The notes under the pieces are model-generated. The model was not told where the DNA came from, did not search any database, and worked only from the letters and a program-made list of their open reading frames with translations. A stretch of DNA of 7,378 bases. Origin: Desulfomicrobiaceae bacterium. GTDB lineage: Bacteria > Desulfobacterota > Desulfovibrionia > Desulfovibrionales > Desulfomicrobiaceae. The stretch lies in NCBI GenBank assembly GCA_003530935.1, contig DPEO01000127.1, positions 1 to 7,378 on the forward strand, in the 5' to 3' direction. Within the stretch, counting starts at the first letter, position 1, and the number at the start of each line of letters is the position of its first letter. The position numbers and the translations under genes were made by a program. Positions 5,719-7,378 of this stretch are shown here, one piece after another.

Positions 5719-7317
5719 ATGATCCATGCGCTCCAGGTGCTTTCCCAGTGGGCAGGGACTCGGCTCGACCAACTGTGGATGCACCACCTGGGGGACACTG
5801 TCCCGCGCGCCCGCATCCAGGAATGGATCCGCGCAGGACTGGCCACCGTGGACGGCCGCCCCTGCGGCAAACCGAGCCTGCGGGTAAGCGCCGGGCAGCG
5901 CCTCACCCTGGAGGTCCCGGATCCTTCTCCCGCCACCGTCACCCCAGACCCCGGCCCCCTGTCCGTGCTCTATGCCGATGACCATCTGGTGGTCATCGAC
6001 AAGGCCCCGGGCCTCACCACCCACCCCGCCCCTTCGGTGGAAGGACCCACCGTGGTGGAGCGGGCGGCCGCGGCCTTCCCCGCCTTGCTCACCCTCGGCG
6101 GCGAACGCCCCGGCGTGGTCCACCGCTTGGACAAGGACACCTCAGGCCTGCTGGTCCTCGCCCTCTCTGAACCGGCACGGGTCGGCCTCAGCACGGCCTT
6201 CAGCGAACGCCGCGTGCACAAGGAATACCTGGCCCTGGTGGCAGGCGCCCTCCACGAACCCATGCGCGTGGACCTACCCATGGACCGGCATCCGACCCTC
6301 AAGACCCGCATGGCGGTGGTGCCCCACGGCCGCCCCGCCCTCACCGATGTTTGGCCCCTGTGGCAGGCCCCAGGCGGCCAGGCCGCCTTGGTGCGGGTGC
6401 GCATCCACACCGGCCGCACCCATCAGATCCGGGTGCACCTTGCCGCCCAAAAGCATCCGCTCCTCGGCGATGCGGTCTACGCGCCAGGCGCCATCGCCGC
6501 CATGGCCCCGCGCCAGATGCTCCACAGCTGGTACCTGGCCTTTGCCCACCCCATCACCGGCCAGAGGCTGGAATTCCGCGCCGCACCGCCCCAAGACTTC
6601 TGGGACACTCTCGAAGCCCTCACCCACCGCACGCTGCGGCTGGGTATCACCGGCTGCCCCGGATGCGGCAAGAGCACCGTCACCCGCATGCTGGCCGAAG
6701 CCGGCGTCCCCACCGTGAGCGCCGACGCCATCGTGGGCCAAAGCTACCTTCCCGGCGCAGCGGGGTGGGAGATCCTCCGCTGCCACTACGGCCGCAGGTT
6801 CACCCCCAGCGACGACGCCCCCGTGGACCGGCAGGCTCTGGCCCAGGCCATGGAAGACCCGCGCCTGCGCCGGGAAGTGGAGGCCCTCATCCACCCTGTG
6901 GTACGCGCAGAGGTGGCGGCCTTCTGGGAAGCGCACCGCGACGCCCCCGTGGCCGCGGCGGAGATCCCGCTGCTTCTCGAAAGCGGTATGGACGAAGACT
7001 GTGACCTGGTGCTCGGAGTCTTCTGCCCGGACAGTCTCCGCCACCAGCGCTTGGCGGGCCGGGGCTGGAGTCCGGAACACCGGAGCCGCATGGACTCCTG
7101 GCAATGGCCGCAGGCGCACAAGATCCGCGCCGCCCATCTGGTGGTGGACAATTCCGGCCCTCTGGACGATACCCTCCGTCGCACCCTGGCCGCGCTGGCC
7201 GTGGCCATGCGCCTGGCCCAAGGCCGCCGCCAGCGCCTCCTCCACCGCCTGCGCCACTTCCTCCACCACGGCGCATGGCCCGAATCCCCCGGGAGCCCGC
7301 ATGTTTCCCCTTCGTGA
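5719..7317 (+). CDS. Fusion of RluA-family 23S rRNA pseudouridine synthase and dephospho-CoA kinase
   Basis: One frame of 532 residues encodes two enzymes. Residues 12-67 are an S4-like RNA-binding domain (TRLDQLW, then IQEWIRAGLATVDGRP). Residues about 80-295 are the RluA catalytic domain: HRLDKDTSGL (135-144) with catalytic Asp138, GRTHQIRVHL (232-241) and LLGDAVY with Tyr254. It should isomerise uridine in large-subunit rRNA; the exact site (RluA, RluC or RluD type) is not decided. Residues about 306-532 are CoaE, which phosphorylates the 3'-OH of dephospho-CoA in the last step of CoA synthesis: P-loop GCPGCGKST (312-320), Asp336, IHPVV (391-395), IPLLLES (416-422), Gln462 and VVDNSG (475-480). 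Both halves keep their key motifs, and only about 10 residues link them. The ATG at 5719 is chosen for its GGGAGG site. No separate coaE is seen in the window. The gene overlaps the next one by 17 bases. Confidence 0.93.
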   Translation: MIHALQVLSQWAGTRLDQLWMHHLGDTVPRARIQEWIRAGLATVDGRPCGKPSLRVSAGQRLTLEVPDPSPATVTPDPGPLSVLYADDHLVVIDKAPGLTTHPAPSVEGPTVVERAAAAFPALLTLGGERPGVVHRLDKDTSGLLVLALSEPARVGLSTAFSERRVHKEYLALVAGALHEPMRVDLPMDRHPTLKTRMAVVPHGRPALTDVWPLWQAPGGQAALVRVRIHTGRTHQIRVHLAAQKHPLLGDAVYAPGAIAAMAPRQMLHSWYLAFAHPITGQRLEFRAAPPQDFWDTLEALTHRTLRLGITGCPGCGKSTVTRMLAEAGVPTVSADAIVGQSYLPGAAGWEILRCHYGRRFTPSDDAPVDRQALAQAMEDPRLRREVEALIHPVVRAEVAAFWEAHRDAPVAAAEIPLLLESGMDEDCDLVLGVFCPDSLRHQRLAGRGWSPEHRSRMDSWQWPQAHKIRAAHLVVDNSGPLDDTLRRTLAALAVAMRLAQGRRQRLLHRLRHFLHHGAWPESPGSPHVSPS

Positions 7318-7378
7318 CACCATTCCATCCCGCCACCGGCCCCTCATCACCTGGACCATCGTGGCCATCAACATCACC
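7301..7378 (+). CDS. N-terminus of a probable rhomboid-family intramembrane serine protease (runs off the window)
   Basis: Only 26 codons are present. The start MFPLRDTIPSRHRPLITW, followed by the hydrophobic TIVAINIT, matches the usual beginning of bacterial rhomboid proteases, where a short cytosolic (I/F)PLRDxxPS(R) segment leads into the first membrane helix ending in N-V/I-x. The Ser-His catalytic dyad lies beyond the window, so activity cannot be judged. The ATG is inside the end of the RluA-CoaE gene in another frame, with GGGAG (7291-7295) 5 bases upstream. The overlap suggests co-transcription and coupled translation. Identity rests on the N-terminal pattern alone. Confidence 0.6.
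   Translation, partial: MFPLRDTIPSRHRPLITWTIVAINIT

Noticed and set aside
6274..7377. Minus-strand open frame antisense to the RluA-CoaE gene
   Set aside because: A His/Gly/Ala-rich mirror of a clearly coding strand, with no SD or family motif.

Overview
The window is GC-rich bacterial chromosome. The combination of genes suggests a Desulfovibrio-like sulfate reducer (Desulfovibrionales): the flgF-flgG-flgA-flgH order, a sigma-54-type promoter in front of it, a small periplasmic monoheme cytochrome c, and a pseudouridine synthase fused to dephospho-CoA kinase. That placement is inferred from gene content and protein style, not from a marker gene.

Layout. Positions 1-3241 (minus strand) hold a compact flagellar basal-body operon transcribed right to left: flgF (proximal rod), flgG (distal rod), flgA (periplasmic P-ring chaperone) and flgH (outer-membrane L-ring lipoprotein). 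A ribosome binding site embedded in the flgH stop codon points to a further gene, most likely flgI, just off the left edge. A near-perfect -24/-12 promoter lies 27 bases upstream of the flgF start. Upstream on the same strand is a small class I cytochrome c gene (3374-3625), separated from flgF by a strong 9-bp inverted repeat and the -24/-12 promoter. A divergent non-coding region of about 380 bases (3626-4006) follows. It contains a palindrome in the probable cytochrome promoter and precedes ugd (4007-5341, plus), which encodes UDP-glucose 6-dehydrogenase.

From ugd to the right edge: a minus-strand gene for a 70-residue acidic CxxC protein converges on ugd, and its terminator U-tract overlaps the ugd stop codon. 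Diverging from it, on the plus strand, is an RluA-type pseudouridine synthase fused in one frame to dephospho-CoA kinase (5719-7317). This overlaps by 17 bases the start of a gene that looks like a rhomboid protease and runs off the right edge.

Most of the window is ordinary housekeeping and flagellar sequence. I see no mobile element, CRISPR array, RNA gene or defence-like system, and nothing that I would call a new multi-gene system. The points worth a second look are the RluA-CoaE fusion, the sigma-54 promoter with its upstream inverted repeat, the palindrome before the cytochrome gene, and the uncharacterised 70-residue protein.
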